Assembly (NCBI GenBank): GCA_900545585.1
Contig: UQZR01000003.1
Span: forward strand, 1 to 64,000
DNA length: 64,000 bases
Source: an uncultured Eubacteriales bacterium
Lineage (GTDB): Bacteria > Bacillota > Clostridia > Oscillospirales > Oscillospiraceae
Reading direction: 5' to 3'
How positions within the stretch are numbered: position 1 is the stretch's first letter; the number at the start of each line of letters is the position of its first letter. The position numbers were made by a program, and so were the translations under genes. Shown piece by piece: positions 34,401 to 41,285 of this stretch. Below the pieces are notes generated by a model. The model did no database searches. It saw only the letters and a program-made list of their open reading frames with translations, and was not told where the DNA came from.

Positions 34401-35448
34401 GCAAAGGCGAAGTGCCCTCAAAGGACAGGCTCTGCCCATTCATCATGAGCGTAACGGTTTTTTCGACAGGCTCCCCCTCTGCATCACGGCAGAAGCTGAT
34501 CGTGTCATCATCGTTCAGCGTTGTCAGCATCGTCACGGTGTCGCCGTTCTGCGCCGCGTTCAGCGCCGCCGGGAGGGATTCGTATGTGCCGCCGTCCGTG
34601 CCGTCCGCTCTTGTGATCGAAGCAGCCTCAACGGCAGCCTCGTTGACCGTGAGCTCCACCACATTGGAAATATTTTCATTGTAGTTTCTGGTCTCGCCGG
34701 TCTTGGCGTAGATGTAGTAGGTGTTATTGCCTTCCTCGTCGAGACTGCTGACTGCGGTGTTTTCATCGATTGCAGAAATGACACCATTGTCCTCGTACTC
34801 CGAATTGCCAACTATTGTTTGGTACTGCGTATAGTAATATGTCACCGCAGCATCTTCCTGCACACCGCTGATGAACAATAGCGGAAGGAGCTTTTCGCCC
34901 ACCGTACAAGTCGTCTTGGTAAGAGATACGGTCAAATCGGGATAAGCCTTGTTGATGGTGCCCCTGATCGTAAACGTTTCTTCGCCCGCCCTGAGCTTGT
35001 ACTTCGTTGCTGCATCACCGATAAGTTCCAACTCCACAGTAACGGTATGATCACCCGCGTCCGCGGAATCGAACGTCTTCTTGGCAGTAAAGTCCGTTCC
35101 TTCTTTGAGTATGATGCTATTTGTACCGTCTGTAAACGTCAAGTCGATCGGAATCGTGCTGCCGTTCGTCGTGCCGTCATAGCTGCGGCCAATGGAATCG
35201 GGCTTGCTTACGCACCAGATCTCCGTAAGCGCGTCCGTTTCGGAATTGGGCTGTTCGCCTTCGCCCGTGTTGGTTAACTGTCCGCCGCCTTCGGTCGGCG
35301 CTCCGGTGGCGGTCGGCTGACCGCCCTCCGCCGCGGCCGCCTCGCTGCTGATGGCACTGCCGTTCGTACCCTCGGCAAAAGCCGCTGTGGGCAACAGCGT
35401 CAGGCAGAGCGTGAGCGCCAGAAATAAGCTCAATACTCGTTTTTTCAT
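28417..35448 (-). CDS. Giant repeat-containing cell-wall-anchored adhesin
   Basis: 2343 residues from ATG 35448 (AAAGGAGGAGCTT ahead; the upstream 20 codons lack a signal). Signal peptide 1-26 (MKKRVLSLFLALTLCLTLLPTAAFA). Cysteine-pair modules near 480-560 and many Ig-like beta modules follow. A module of the form GQTL..., then FAW/LEW, then FTP, recurs at least four times between about residues 1350 and 2240 (SRISGTMKDPATGAAVEGTFAW; STLTVKGTMKDPTTGEEVKGTFAW). Near the C-terminus an InlB-like GYAVSTVKIDGK, then the sorting signal ARTGDSSDLPLWSALLLAS and KRKRAR. Function inferred: adhesion or glycan binding at the cell surface. Preceded by a LuxR-type regulator gene in the same direction, 65 bases away. 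Confidence 0.9.
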   Translation of the reverse strand: MKKRVLSLFLALTLCLTLLPTAAFAEGTNGSAISSEAAAAEGGQPTATGAPTEGGGQLTNTGEGEQPNSETDALTEIWCVSKPDSIGRSYDGTTNGSTIPIDLTFTDGTNSIILKEGTDFTAKKTFDSADAGDHTVTVELELIGDAATKYKLRAGEETFTIRGTINKAYPDLTVSLTKTTCTVGEKLLPLLFISGVQEDAAVTYYYTQYQTIVGNSEYEDNGVISAIDENTAVSSLDEEGNNTYYIYAKTGETRNYNENISNVVELTVNEAAVEAASITRADGTDGGTYESLPAALNAAQNGDTVTMLTTLNDDDTISFCRDAEGEPVEKTVTLMMNGQSLSFEGTSPLHIQSGKLIIGDDAAISQPAQAAVPAVFVDNNEQSKDRGTLEFKGKATLTGGLLIQNWGKLVGGLKEGTIITSNGTYSVSVERSIDTYSNVLGLLGEGLAFAKKDKPTELVNGNVKNLTEDVIVVAHTHSPKCTQNPDPDALQTYIYTCDCGFVCPHDRFTNSICDICHAACTHDEYTSDDKCARCGAPFAVRVECTDSVGITSNKLYMKTTTQDGTDDTLRQVFNEAADGSTITLLANGRLPYGIYASKTLTLDLNGHSLDGYSLNVGGSTATGQALTGNLTVIDSRGGNGAVGVTVRDGGTLVFDPENDSTTLLQLEVWGGKVELHGGKILRKDLRLNNSITLGDLLPQKAGLAYYCGDTQLTLKEAASKTCDLVVKSCAHGGKNGFDKTATACPYCNVPAVAETALNNGEGSRLLRRFANLQTAIDADRDGGATLQLLADVTGDYTIDGTQDTGLDLNGHCIKGTVTVKAAAGSNTTTFSNTQNTTSVSIDAVVAHRGVKLAGSKYPAVIGVLTLADTTQWKDILQQPARLGFRVTNADGTHQWYAPNDVKDSQLNNVIINGLPITTKTLNLKVDGKNLTGSSPKVERGTTVQLCASCNTKGATVTFSILKTGETTPITLSGSDVKYTTVGTGTTKFYVAEYTFNDFGSYTISFTAAKDGYTVQSAEKKLTVTKAAIPASAITAPAANALTYNGNEQELVTKGSVDAKYGEMQYRLGTSGGFSTATPTAADAGTYTVYYKVVGAEGYNDTAAKSIKVTVSPVKIKGICNVTSVSKTYDGSASVTLPKANLAFLDAAGNMISLPESAYTITDARFTTRQDDFAYEDSPDAGTKETISFTLTLTDPNYVFEGEAANVRSDNINFTSNDDRFQIHPATVTPAEITLFVYNDVAKTYTLDLATLLPELTSGCEYGKIQYRGCDYHFTDSTYLDSNNGMFVSNDGILTLPIVAAHSADVNKQIGTITAPVVTANYQQFELTIKVVIGEKITPVTSDDFKISATGITYRQTLENSTLTVKGTMKDPTTGEEVKGTFAWLNKYDRPINTGDVYFDWTFTPDESYGGIYAAATGIVKVPVAPKSIEGAAITLEATSLEYNAAEQSPKITGVTLEDWDETRITYVIKSGGSATDVSDSITLTIEGTGNYTGTAMVEWKITPKTVTPTMKVASCTYTGDALEPAVTLEDGDAVIPEGEYTAEYSNNTNAGTGRVTIKDVEGGNYIIASISRDFPIDQAAAPTNIQHGTLNVINGTQRTYTYDFQQLLPAAPHGDYGTVRYDLGNRQTAINFTAHGYYIDPEIAEFEGSKLTLVGLYAKEGTATGQIGTATVTVTTTNYKDFRLTLVLNAVNRITPEPNGDITASKITYGQTLSESRISGTMKDPATGAAVEGTFAWQLPDDTILDANTLGHDVGWKFTPKDGNTYTEATGTATVKVDKAQQYGKVSMEFYIYGETPSTPSLTDRTGDAKAQVTYYYNTTNSNSGGTEWKNIQPDTLSAGTRYYMYAELGETENYESFTTDCVKFWVMKAIPTCTKPTGLTAKYGQKLSQIALPNPEGNTPGTWRWQEPETVLDQLGTRSFYADFKPDNETYSEVLNVAIDVTVGPADGGSLKTVELAQKYTDASVHTYKPDWSGLPGGQTWRYNSEYSVSTGSNVTLTKQDFAADGSLLTYAISGGKAGDKITLTLKASCDNYKDFTITLNITLTEKDDQKPLTITGNTSVIYGEKLTLTTSGGNGTGAVTYRIDTAHSTGKAAIDPNTGVLTPVRVGSVSVIAAKAGDNDYNDVTSAPFVLMIKPATPTGEPNYTKITTGGKTLRDAALTTEGSTLNPNDGKLEWLDDKGNALPDDTRVKVNTTYKWRFTPTDTNYTTLTGEIELLHHKSNGGDSSGYSYYTIEATAGAGGSISPSGSVSVREGRDQTFTITPDKGYAVSTVKIDGKSIGAVKSYTFENVRRTHTIEVIFVKGTASARTGDSSDLPLWSALLLASTLTLAGAVHYKRKRAR

Positions 35449-35513
35449 AAGCTCCTCCTTTAGGATGTGTGTATGGGGTTTATATCCAGCCCGTTCAGGC
35501 ACAGGCATAGCAT

Positions 35514-37877
35514 TTATAGATCATCCGGAACGAGCCGCAGCTTTTTCGCGGCGGTCTTGGCCTCCGCCCGGCGCTTCACGTCCAGCTTGTCGAGGATGTG
35601 GCTGACATGGGTCTTCACCGTGGGCAGCTTCACATCCATGATCTGCGCGATCTCGGCGTTGGACTTGTCCGCGCAGAGCAGATGCAGAATTTGCAGCTCC
35701 GTGGGCGTCAGCTCCTCGCCGGGGGCAAGGCGGGGTTCGAGGAAATGCGGGTAGAACGCCGCCTGCGTCCGCACCGCCGCCATCAGCCGCTTGCGCCATG
35801 CCTTGTCGCCGTCCCAGTCCAGTGCCTCCAGCAGCGGCAGCACCGCCGTGCCGTATACGCTGACGGTGCGGATGAAGCGGTACTCCGCCGCCGCGTCCAG
35901 CGCCGCCGTCAATCGCCCGCGCCACCGCTCGTCCTTCTTGCGGTGCAGGGCGATGGCAGTCAGGACATTCAGGTGAATGCCGTCGATGAGGCGGGCGCAG
36001 TTTTGGATGTACGGCTCCAGCGGGGCAAGCGTCAGCTGCGCCGCGTCCGGTCTGCCGTCCGCCAGTTCCACCATGGCCTGGGTGAGATATTGGTAGCGCC
36101 GCATGACGTTCAGGCGCGTGGGTTCGCGCGGGGCTTTTTCCCGATACCACGCGTCCGCCGCGTCAAGGTCGCCGGTTTGCAGGTCAATGCGGCAGAGCAT
36201 GGCGTCCATATTGGGCAGAAAGCGTGTCAAACCGCGCTCGGCAAAGCATTCACGGAGCACCTCGATGGTGCGCCGCGCGTCGGAGGGCTGTCCGTTCGCC
36301 AGCTGGCTGCGGGCCAGCAGTCCGCTGACGGCGAACTCCATGTCCGGCGTGCCGCGGTTGCGGACCTCGTTCAGCTGCGGGAGAAGGGACAGCATCCGAC
36401 CGGCCACGTCCTCCCCCTTTTCAAACTTGCTCTCGACGATGGCGCAGTCCGCAAGACCCACGCCGTCCCGCCCCAGCACCGCCTCCACGGGGAGCCGAAG
36501 GGTTTTGTAGAGCAGGTCGTCCTTTTTGCTCCACGGGGAGAAGTCCTTGCCGCCGTTCATGATGCTGGGCAGCGCGCTTGTGACGGAAAAGGACGGCAGC
36601 GTCACTTCCTTGTTCGTCAGCAGCCGGAACACGGCGGGAATGGTTTCCGTCAAGCCGGTCACGCCCCGCTGGGGCAGGGAGATGTCCAGCCACGCAAGGC
36701 GGCTGCGGGCCTGCTTTCCGGCGGCGTCCTGCCTGCCGCAGCGCTCGGCAAATGCTTGCAGCTCGCCGTACCAGCGCTCCGAGCCTTCGTAGTCCATCGC
36801 CAGCGCGCAGAGCATGCTCATGCCCTGCATCAGCGAGGGAGAGGCGAGAATTTCCGCCTCCGGCAGGCTGCGGTAGTATTTTTCCATCTCGGCATAGTGC
36901 CCCATGCCGGGGTGCAGCTCGGCATTACGCACCAGCAGCTCGGAGACCTTGGAATGGTCACCGCCGCTGGTGTAGCATTCCAGGGCGTGGGCGTAGTCCT
37001 CCTTCAGCTCATAGTACAGCCCGCCCCGGCTGAAGAGCGCTTTGCGCTTTTCCTCGGTATACTCCCGTTCCATCTCCCAGCGGAGAAAAGCTCGGAACCC
37101 CGACCAGAAGTGGAAGCGCTGGCAGTCGTCGTAGCGCAGCATAGTGGTGTATCGAAGAAGCCAGTCCAGCCGTTCGCCGGCATGGGGATCGCCGCTGACC
37201 ATCCGCGCCATTTCCAGGTCAAAGCTTTCAAAGGGAGCCAGCTCCAACAGGAAGCGCCGCACCGGCAGATCAAAGCGCCGGTAGATGGCGGTCTCAAAGT
37301 AGAGAAACACCTCCCGGAACACCCGCGCCACCAGCTCCGGTGTCCACGGCTTGTCCGGGGACATGCACCGCGCCGTGATGGCCACACCCAGCGGATAGCC
37401 CGCGGATTCTTTCAAAATTCCGTCGATCTCGCTATCTGTTACGTTTGCTCCCGAAAGCTGAAACAGTCGCCGCACATCGTCCGCGTCAAAAAGCAGGTCG
37501 TCGGCCTCCAGCACCGTCATCAGCCCCGTGTACTGAAACGCCGTCAGGCAGCCGGGCGGCACACCGCGCGAGAGCAGCACGAAATGGCGCTCCGAACTTG
37601 AGCGAATCAGTTCGCAAAGAGCCTGCTGTCCGGCTTCCTCCTGCATGAGCTGAAGATCGTCGATCAGCAGAATGTCCCAATCCTGCGCTGACGGCGGGAT
37701 CGCGCAGTCTGGATCCGCCGCACTTTGCCGCAGCACGTTCCGCCCGCGCAGCAGCGCGTCCGCCAGTACGGTCTTTCCAAAGCCGCAGGGCGCGCTGAAA
37801 AAAAGGACTCTGCCGTGTGCCATGAAGCTGTCAAACCGTTTCTGAACGGAGGGCTTTATGATGATATTTTCGGTCAT
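35514..37877 (-). CDS. LuxR-family regulator of the MalT/LAL type
   Basis: 787 residues from ATG 37877 (AAGGGAGGGAAGAA upstream). The N-terminal ATPase has Walker A FSAPCGFGKTVLADALL (about 28-44) and Walker B ILLIDDLQLM (about 72-81). A helical/TPR middle senses the inducer, and the C-terminal helix-turn-helix is LTPTELQILHLLCADKSNAEIAQIMDVKLPTVKTHVSHILDKLDVKRRAEAKTAA. These large activators bind ATP and a small ligand. The gene lies directly upstream of the giant surface protein on the same strand, so it probably controls it. Ligand unknown. Confidence 0.9.
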   Translation of the reverse strand: MTENIIIKPSVQKRFDSFMAHGRVLFFSAPCGFGKTVLADALLRGRNVLRQSAADPDCAIPPSAQDWDILLIDDLQLMQEEAGQQALCELIRSSSERHFVLLSRGVPPGCLTAFQYTGLMTVLEADDLLFDADDVRRLFQLSGANVTDSEIDGILKESAGYPLGVAITARCMSPDKPWTPELVARVFREVFLYFETAIYRRFDLPVRRFLLELAPFESFDLEMARMVSGDPHAGERLDWLLRYTTMLRYDDCQRFHFWSGFRAFLRWEMEREYTEEKRKALFSRGGLYYELKEDYAHALECYTSGGDHSKVSELLVRNAELHPGMGHYAEMEKYYRSLPEAEILASPSLMQGMSMLCALAMDYEGSERWYGELQAFAERCGRQDAAGKQARSRLAWLDISLPQRGVTGLTETIPAVFRLLTNKEVTLPSFSVTSALPSIMNGGKDFSPWSKKDDLLYKTLRLPVEAVLGRDGVGLADCAIVESKFEKGEDVAGRMLSLLPQLNEVRNRGTPDMEFAVSGLLARSQLANGQPSDARRTIEVLRECFAERGLTRFLPNMDAMLCRIDLQTGDLDAADAWYREKAPREPTRLNVMRRYQYLTQAMVELADGRPDAAQLTLAPLEPYIQNCARLIDGIHLNVLTAIALHRKKDERWRGRLTAALDAAAEYRFIRTVSVYGTAVLPLLEALDWDGDKAWRKRLMAAVRTQAAFYPHFLEPRLAPGEELTPTELQILHLLCADKSNAEIAQIMDVKLPTVKTHVSHILDKLDVKRRAEAKTAAKKLRLVPDDL

Positions 37878-38015
37878 TTCTTCCCTCCCTTTGATACAAA
37901 GCGAGATTGTCATAAGCCTTTCGCTACTTATCTTAAGTTATATTATACGAGTCTGTTTCGAAATGTAAATCATCCCAAAGGATGAGACACGCTGCACAGC
38001 AAACTTCTGTACATG

Positions 38016-38272
38016 TCAGCATTTCATGAGACATCCAACATTGGCTTCACCTGTATTGGATTTTCCCGCACAGGCGCAGGTTTCTGTGCCGGCTCCTTCG
38101 GCAGCTCCAAAATGGTGTACTCGATGGCGCCAAGCTGCCCGTTCTCGTTGCGAACGCGCACCCGGACGAGATAGCCGTGTGCCTCCAGCTCCCGGGCCCC
38201 GTCGCTGTCCCGCAGGTGGTAGTTGGACATGACCGTGTAATCTCCGGTCTTTTCGATGCGGAAAACTGCCAT
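38016..38272 (-). pseudogene. Deleted replication-initiator-like (RepA/DnaD-type) remnant
   Basis: Begins MAVFRIEKTGDYTVMSNYHLRD, the exact opening of helix-turn-helix replication-initiator proteins of conjugative elements in clostridia. It then jumps to ARELEAHGYLVRVRVRNENGQLGAIEYTILELP, their wing region near residues 80-115. About 50 internal residues are gone (the helix-turn-helix itself), and the rest of the protein after EYTI is only a short Pro-rich tail. A good Shine-Dalgarno (AGGAGGCGCCGGAT) remains. It might still be translated as an 85-residue peptide, but DNA binding is unlikely. Confidence 0.65.
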
Positions 38273-38433
38273 ATCCGGCGCCTCCTTCCTCTGGTTTTGA
38301 AAAGTGTTGATTTTGACGCAGAAAGTCTCCGTCCTGCCTCCCGGACGCTCCCCATGGGAAAACACCCACGCCGCCTTTCAAGCGGCGCTCTGAGAGGAAA
38401 AAACAGAGGTTTTTGCACCTTAGAAAGAGAAAA

Positions 38434-38464
38434 GGCCGCAGCCTCCATAGCAGAGGTTGCGGCC
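38434..38464. terminator. Hairpin upstream of the replication-initiator remnant
   Basis: GGCCGCAGCCTC (38434-38445) pairs with GAGGTTGCGGCC (38453-38464) with one G-U pair. The rightward strand continues AATCTCTC; the leftward strand gives TTTTCTC, so it could end leftward transcription from beyond 38500. Confidence 0.5.
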
Positions 38465-38499
38465 AATCTCTCATAAGAAAATATATCCTTACGAACGGA

Positions 38500-38530
38500 A
38501 TGTGTTCGTTTTGCCTGCGCGATTATGCCG
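38500..38530 (+). repeat. 31-bp direct repeat, copy 2
   Basis: ATGTGTTCGTTTTGCCTGCG then GATTATGCCG, one base different from 21901-21931 and in the same orientation, 16.6 kb away. It lies just upstream of the hairpin at 38434-38464. Confidence 0.75.
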
Positions 38531-38656
38531 CTCAGCACTGTCAGGCGATTTGCACCACCGTATCAGGATGCCCCCAAGCCGGTCTACACGCCCACCGTTC
38601 AAATATCCACGCTTTCTATCACAAACCCGCCTGACTTCCATCGGGCGGGTTTGGTG

Positions 38657-38905
38657 TTAGTTGAAGTATTCGCTTACATCAGCTTTGTCGTTATACTGCT
38701 TGCGGACGCGAACCAGCACAGATCCGTCGCTCTGCTCGGTTTCCTCGGTGATCTGATACCGGGTGCGGCTTCTGTCCATCGTCGCCTTGTAGTGGCTCAC
38801 TTCGTCGTGGTTGACCTTGAACTGCTGCTCACGGGTCAGACCGTAATCGTCCTTCTGTGCAAACACCAGTGTTTGCAGGATGCACGCTGCCTTTACGCGC
38901 TTCAT
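38657..38905 (-). CDS. Small protein common in clostridial conjugative elements
   Basis: 82 residues from ATG 38905, after GGGAGGTGAAATCA; starts MKRVKAACILQTLVFAQKDDYG and continues HDEVSHYKATMDRSRTRYQITEETEQSDGSVLVRVRKQYND. It resembles a family of short conserved proteins I associate with conjugative and mobilisable elements of Firmicutes; no function is assigned. Intact and with a terminator (38623-38652), so it is probably still expressed although its surroundings are decayed. Confidence 0.6.
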   Translation of the reverse strand: MKRVKAACILQTLVFAQKDDYGLTREQQFKVNHDEVSHYKATMDRSRTRYQITEETEQSDGSVLVRVRKQYNDKADVSEYFN

Positions 38906-39269
38906 TGATTTCACCTCCCTCAGCCTCCGCCCGGTCAGAACGGATGCCCTTTTTCAGAGAGATGATCAGTGAACAAACAGCCTGTGCGCGCCAGTCTGCC
39001 GCCAACGCCCACTGCACCGGATGCACTCCCGTGATACCTTTGTATGGCTTTATTTTATCAAATTCGAAACTCGATTTCAAACGAATTTTTGAGAAAATGT
39101 CATCTCAATACAGCTCCGCGATGATGTCCACGCACTCGTCAACGATGCTGTCACCGGCAAAGGAAACGGTCTGAACTGTGAACGGATTTTGATGTTTAGA
39201 AATCATTATCCTTGAAAAGCTTTATGATGGTTATTACGACCACCCACAGCAGAAAAGACAGCATTGCCC
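38906..39269. other. Gene-poor segment with degenerate coding traces
   Basis: About 360 bases. Minus-strand frames carry fragments such as FAGDSIVDECVDIIAELY and KPYKGITGVHPVQWALAADWRAQAV without starts or continuity. Probably decayed mobile-element DNA. Confidence 0.4.
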
Positions 39270-40016
39270 CTATCTGGACAGCAGGGAACGGTAGTCAGCG
39301 GTCAGCGTCAGATAGCCGCGCTCATTGTGAGCAATACCCGCCCAATCCAGCACCGCCGCCAGCACAAACACAGGGTCAAACACATATTTTCCAGCAGGGG
39401 CTTTGAAATAGTATTTGCCAATGGCACCGACAACAGTATCCTCCGTGCAGCCACCTTCGCCAAGGGGAGAATTGCGTCCCATCCCCTTGCGGGCAGAGCC
39501 GCCCTCACGAAGCAGCAGATCCACGATAACATCAAAAACATCGTAGGTAAGCGGCGGCTTCATAGGCAGGTCGCTGCAGAGGAAGGAACAGCCATCCTTA
39601 GCGGCCCGGATAATGTACGGCTTGCCGGTAACAGAATACACCGTTGTCCTGCCGCCATTTTCGTAGAGCTTGCTCCGCACAATGTCAGAAGCCTTTGTAC
39701 TGCTGCTTTCTTTTGGTGTAAAAAGACTCATGTCAAATGCCTCACTTTCTTCCTCGCCGCGTAGGTTTAATTGCAGCAGCAACTCATCGAGTTTTTTCTT
39801 GGCTGTGGGGTAAGAGATGCCCAGCTTGTTTTGCACATCCTTCATGCTGCCGCGGCAGGCGAGAAAGGTCTGCAAAAACCGGGCGTATTCCGGGGCAAGG
39901 CACTCATAAGGGGAAAGGGGTTCATCGGTGGGGAACTCTGCCTTGCAGCCGGGGCAGCTCAGCCGTGCTAAATGAAGTGCCGCCCCGCACACAGGACACT
40001 GACCAGAGAATTTCAT
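39270..40016 (-). CDS. DUF2089-family protein
   Basis: 248 residues. It opens with a zinc ribbon (CPVCGAALHLARLSCPGCKAEF, four cysteines). The signature helix region (LAPEYARFLQTFLACRGSMKDVQNKLGISYPTAKKKLDELLLQL) resembles a helix-turn-helix and identifies DUF2089. Most family members end near residue 110; here about 140 residues follow (SKLYENGGRTTVYSVTGKPYIIRAAKDGCSFLCSDLPM ... LREGGSARKGMGRN...EDTVVGAIGKYYFKAPAGKYVFDPVFVLAAVLDWAGI) that could bind a ligand or nucleic acid. The family is thought to be regulatory. ATG is at 40016 after AGGGAGATCGCT. Confidence 0.78.
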   Translation of the reverse strand: MKFSGQCPVCGAALHLARLSCPGCKAEFPTDEPLSPYECLAPEYARFLQTFLACRGSMKDVQNKLGISYPTAKKKLDELLLQLNLRGEEESEAFDMSLFTPKESSSTKASDIVRSKLYENGGRTTVYSVTGKPYIIRAAKDGCSFLCSDLPMKPPLTYDVFDVIVDLLLREGGSARKGMGRNSPLGEGGCTEDTVVGAIGKYYFKAPAGKYVFDPVFVLAAVLDWAGIAHNERGYLTLTADYRSLLSR

Positions 40017-40462
40017 AGCGATCTCCCTCCTTCACTTTCAAGATACCATAATATTTCATCTATGTCAATAATATAATCAAAAATATTAAACCTATTTCCG
40101 GATAGGATGTAAAAATGGTGCTGTCCTGCACGGGCGGCTACAATGGTGCCTCATTGTCCGCAGGGGGACAATACTTCAGCCCTGCGCGCTCATCTGTGAC
40201 AAATCTTGTCGCTCGTATATCATGTTATCTTTTTGAAAACAATAAAAAATGCGTAAGTCCCAACATATCCGGACTTACGCATTTCTGCTACACGATTTGC
40301 CTATGAAGTTTTCTCCCATCTTGCCATTTCTCACCCGATTCCGCAAAAAAGCGTGTGGCTGCTCTGCAACTGGATTTACGCAGAAACGCCACACGCTGTA
40401 CGCCTATTATAGCAGAGGCTAATCGGGATTTCAAATGATTTTTTCACATCCGATGCCGCTTT
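40017..40462. other. 446-base intergenic region with two hairpins
   Basis: Contains a terminator-like stem at 40247-40284 and a longer hairpin 40351-40396 (GCGTGTGGC pairing with GCCACACGC). Low GC compared with neighbours. Otherwise no gene seen. Confidence 0.6.
40247..40284. terminator. Bidirectional hairpin
   Basis: AAATGCGTAAGTCC (40247-40260) and GGACTTACGCATTT (40271-40284); A-rich before and T-containing after. Confidence 0.6.
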
Positions 40463-40948
40463 TTATTCCATATTATTTCGAGAAGACTGCTGCGATGTGA
40501 TGCTGCACAACAATGCTTTCTCAATCATGTCCACCTTCTGAGGCCGTCCCATCAGCCGATAGTATTTGCACCATAACTGCGGCGATTGCAGCGGGATGAC
40601 TTCTGTCCCAAGCGGCATTTTCTCCACGATCTGTTCTTCACGCAGAGAACAATCATAGACCGTTCCCTCATGCACGATGGCAAAGCCTGCCATGACATCG
40701 ACCTCGATCGATTCTATGAGGAATTCCATAAAGGTCTTCGTCCGGCACATGGGATTCGGCACGGGGTCAGATGGGCGGAGCTCGCCCATTTCCAATAAAA
40801 TCGTGCGGACACATTCGGCGTCATGGTCAGCAACCATTAAATCAACATCGTGGAGCGCAGAGGTGATGCCCTTGAAATACAGCAGCATCGACGCGCCCAA
40901 GGCCCACTGCACACGGGCAGATTCGCATATCTGCTTCATGTCTGCCAC
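40463..40948 (-). CDS. Nucleotidyltransferase-like protein
   Basis: 161 residues. The fold is suggested by VQWALGASMLLYFKGITSALHDVDLMVADHDAECVRTILLEMGEL, with a Gly-Ala-Ser loop and the acidic pair in HDVDLMV. VDVMAGFAIVHEG follows, as in minimal nucleotidyltransferases of the AbiEii/MNT type. Members modify nucleotides or small molecules, or act as toxins, but here only one of the partner proteins would be present. Its N-terminus starts at the junction with a divergent integrase remnant and may be slightly shortened; no antitoxin gene is next to it. AT-richer than the surrounding DNA. Function uncertain. Confidence 0.65.
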   Translation of the reverse strand: MADMKQICESARVQWALGASMLLYFKGITSALHDVDLMVADHDAECVRTILLEMGELRPSDPVPNPMCRTKTFMEFLIESIEVDVMAGFAIVHEGTVYDCSLREEQIVEKMPLGTEVIPLQSPQLWCKYYRLMGRPQKVDMIEKALLCSITSQQSSRNNME

Positions 40949-40959
40949 CCGATATGCTC

Positions 40960-41147
40960 ATTCTATCAAAAAACGCAGAATAATCAAGTTCACCGACGAG
41001 CGCGGGCAGCTCATCCGTCCGGACACCTTCACCAAGCGGCTGCGGAAGATCTATGCCGCCTCTACCACGCTGGACATCTACACCCACGCCTTCGACAAGA
41101 ACAAAAAGGCCGCCAGCGCAGGATTGCAGGGAATGCTGGAGATATGA
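40960..41147 (+). pseudogene. Tyrosine-recombinase remnant
   Basis: A plus-strand frame reads FTDERGQLIRPDTFTKRLRKIYA, then joins directly to STTLDIYTHAFDKNKKAASAGLQGMLEI and stops at 41147. The first part is the region before the catalytic Arg; the second is the C-terminal Tyr block (LDIYTHAFD). The ALR-H-R catalytic block between them is deleted. Left from a lost integrative element; the head is missing because the nucleotidyltransferase gene begins on the other strand. Confidence 0.7.
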
Positions 41148-41226
41148 CGAAAGATAACTCAGTCGGATCGCAAAATGTTCAGTAGTGGTCAAATCAGGTT
41201 TCAATTCTCCTAACTTTCCGCATATA

Positions 41227-41262
41227 AAAACCGTCTCAAGCAACTTGCTTGAGGCGGTTTTT
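41227..41262. terminator. Terminator of the acetyltransferase gene
   Basis: AAAAACCGTCTCAAGCAA and TTGCTTGAGGCGGTTTTT pair with one G-U; T-runs on both sides, 24 bases before the acetyltransferase stop codon. Confidence 0.8.
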
Positions 41263-41285
41263 GTAATTGCTCCCGGGTTTTGTTG

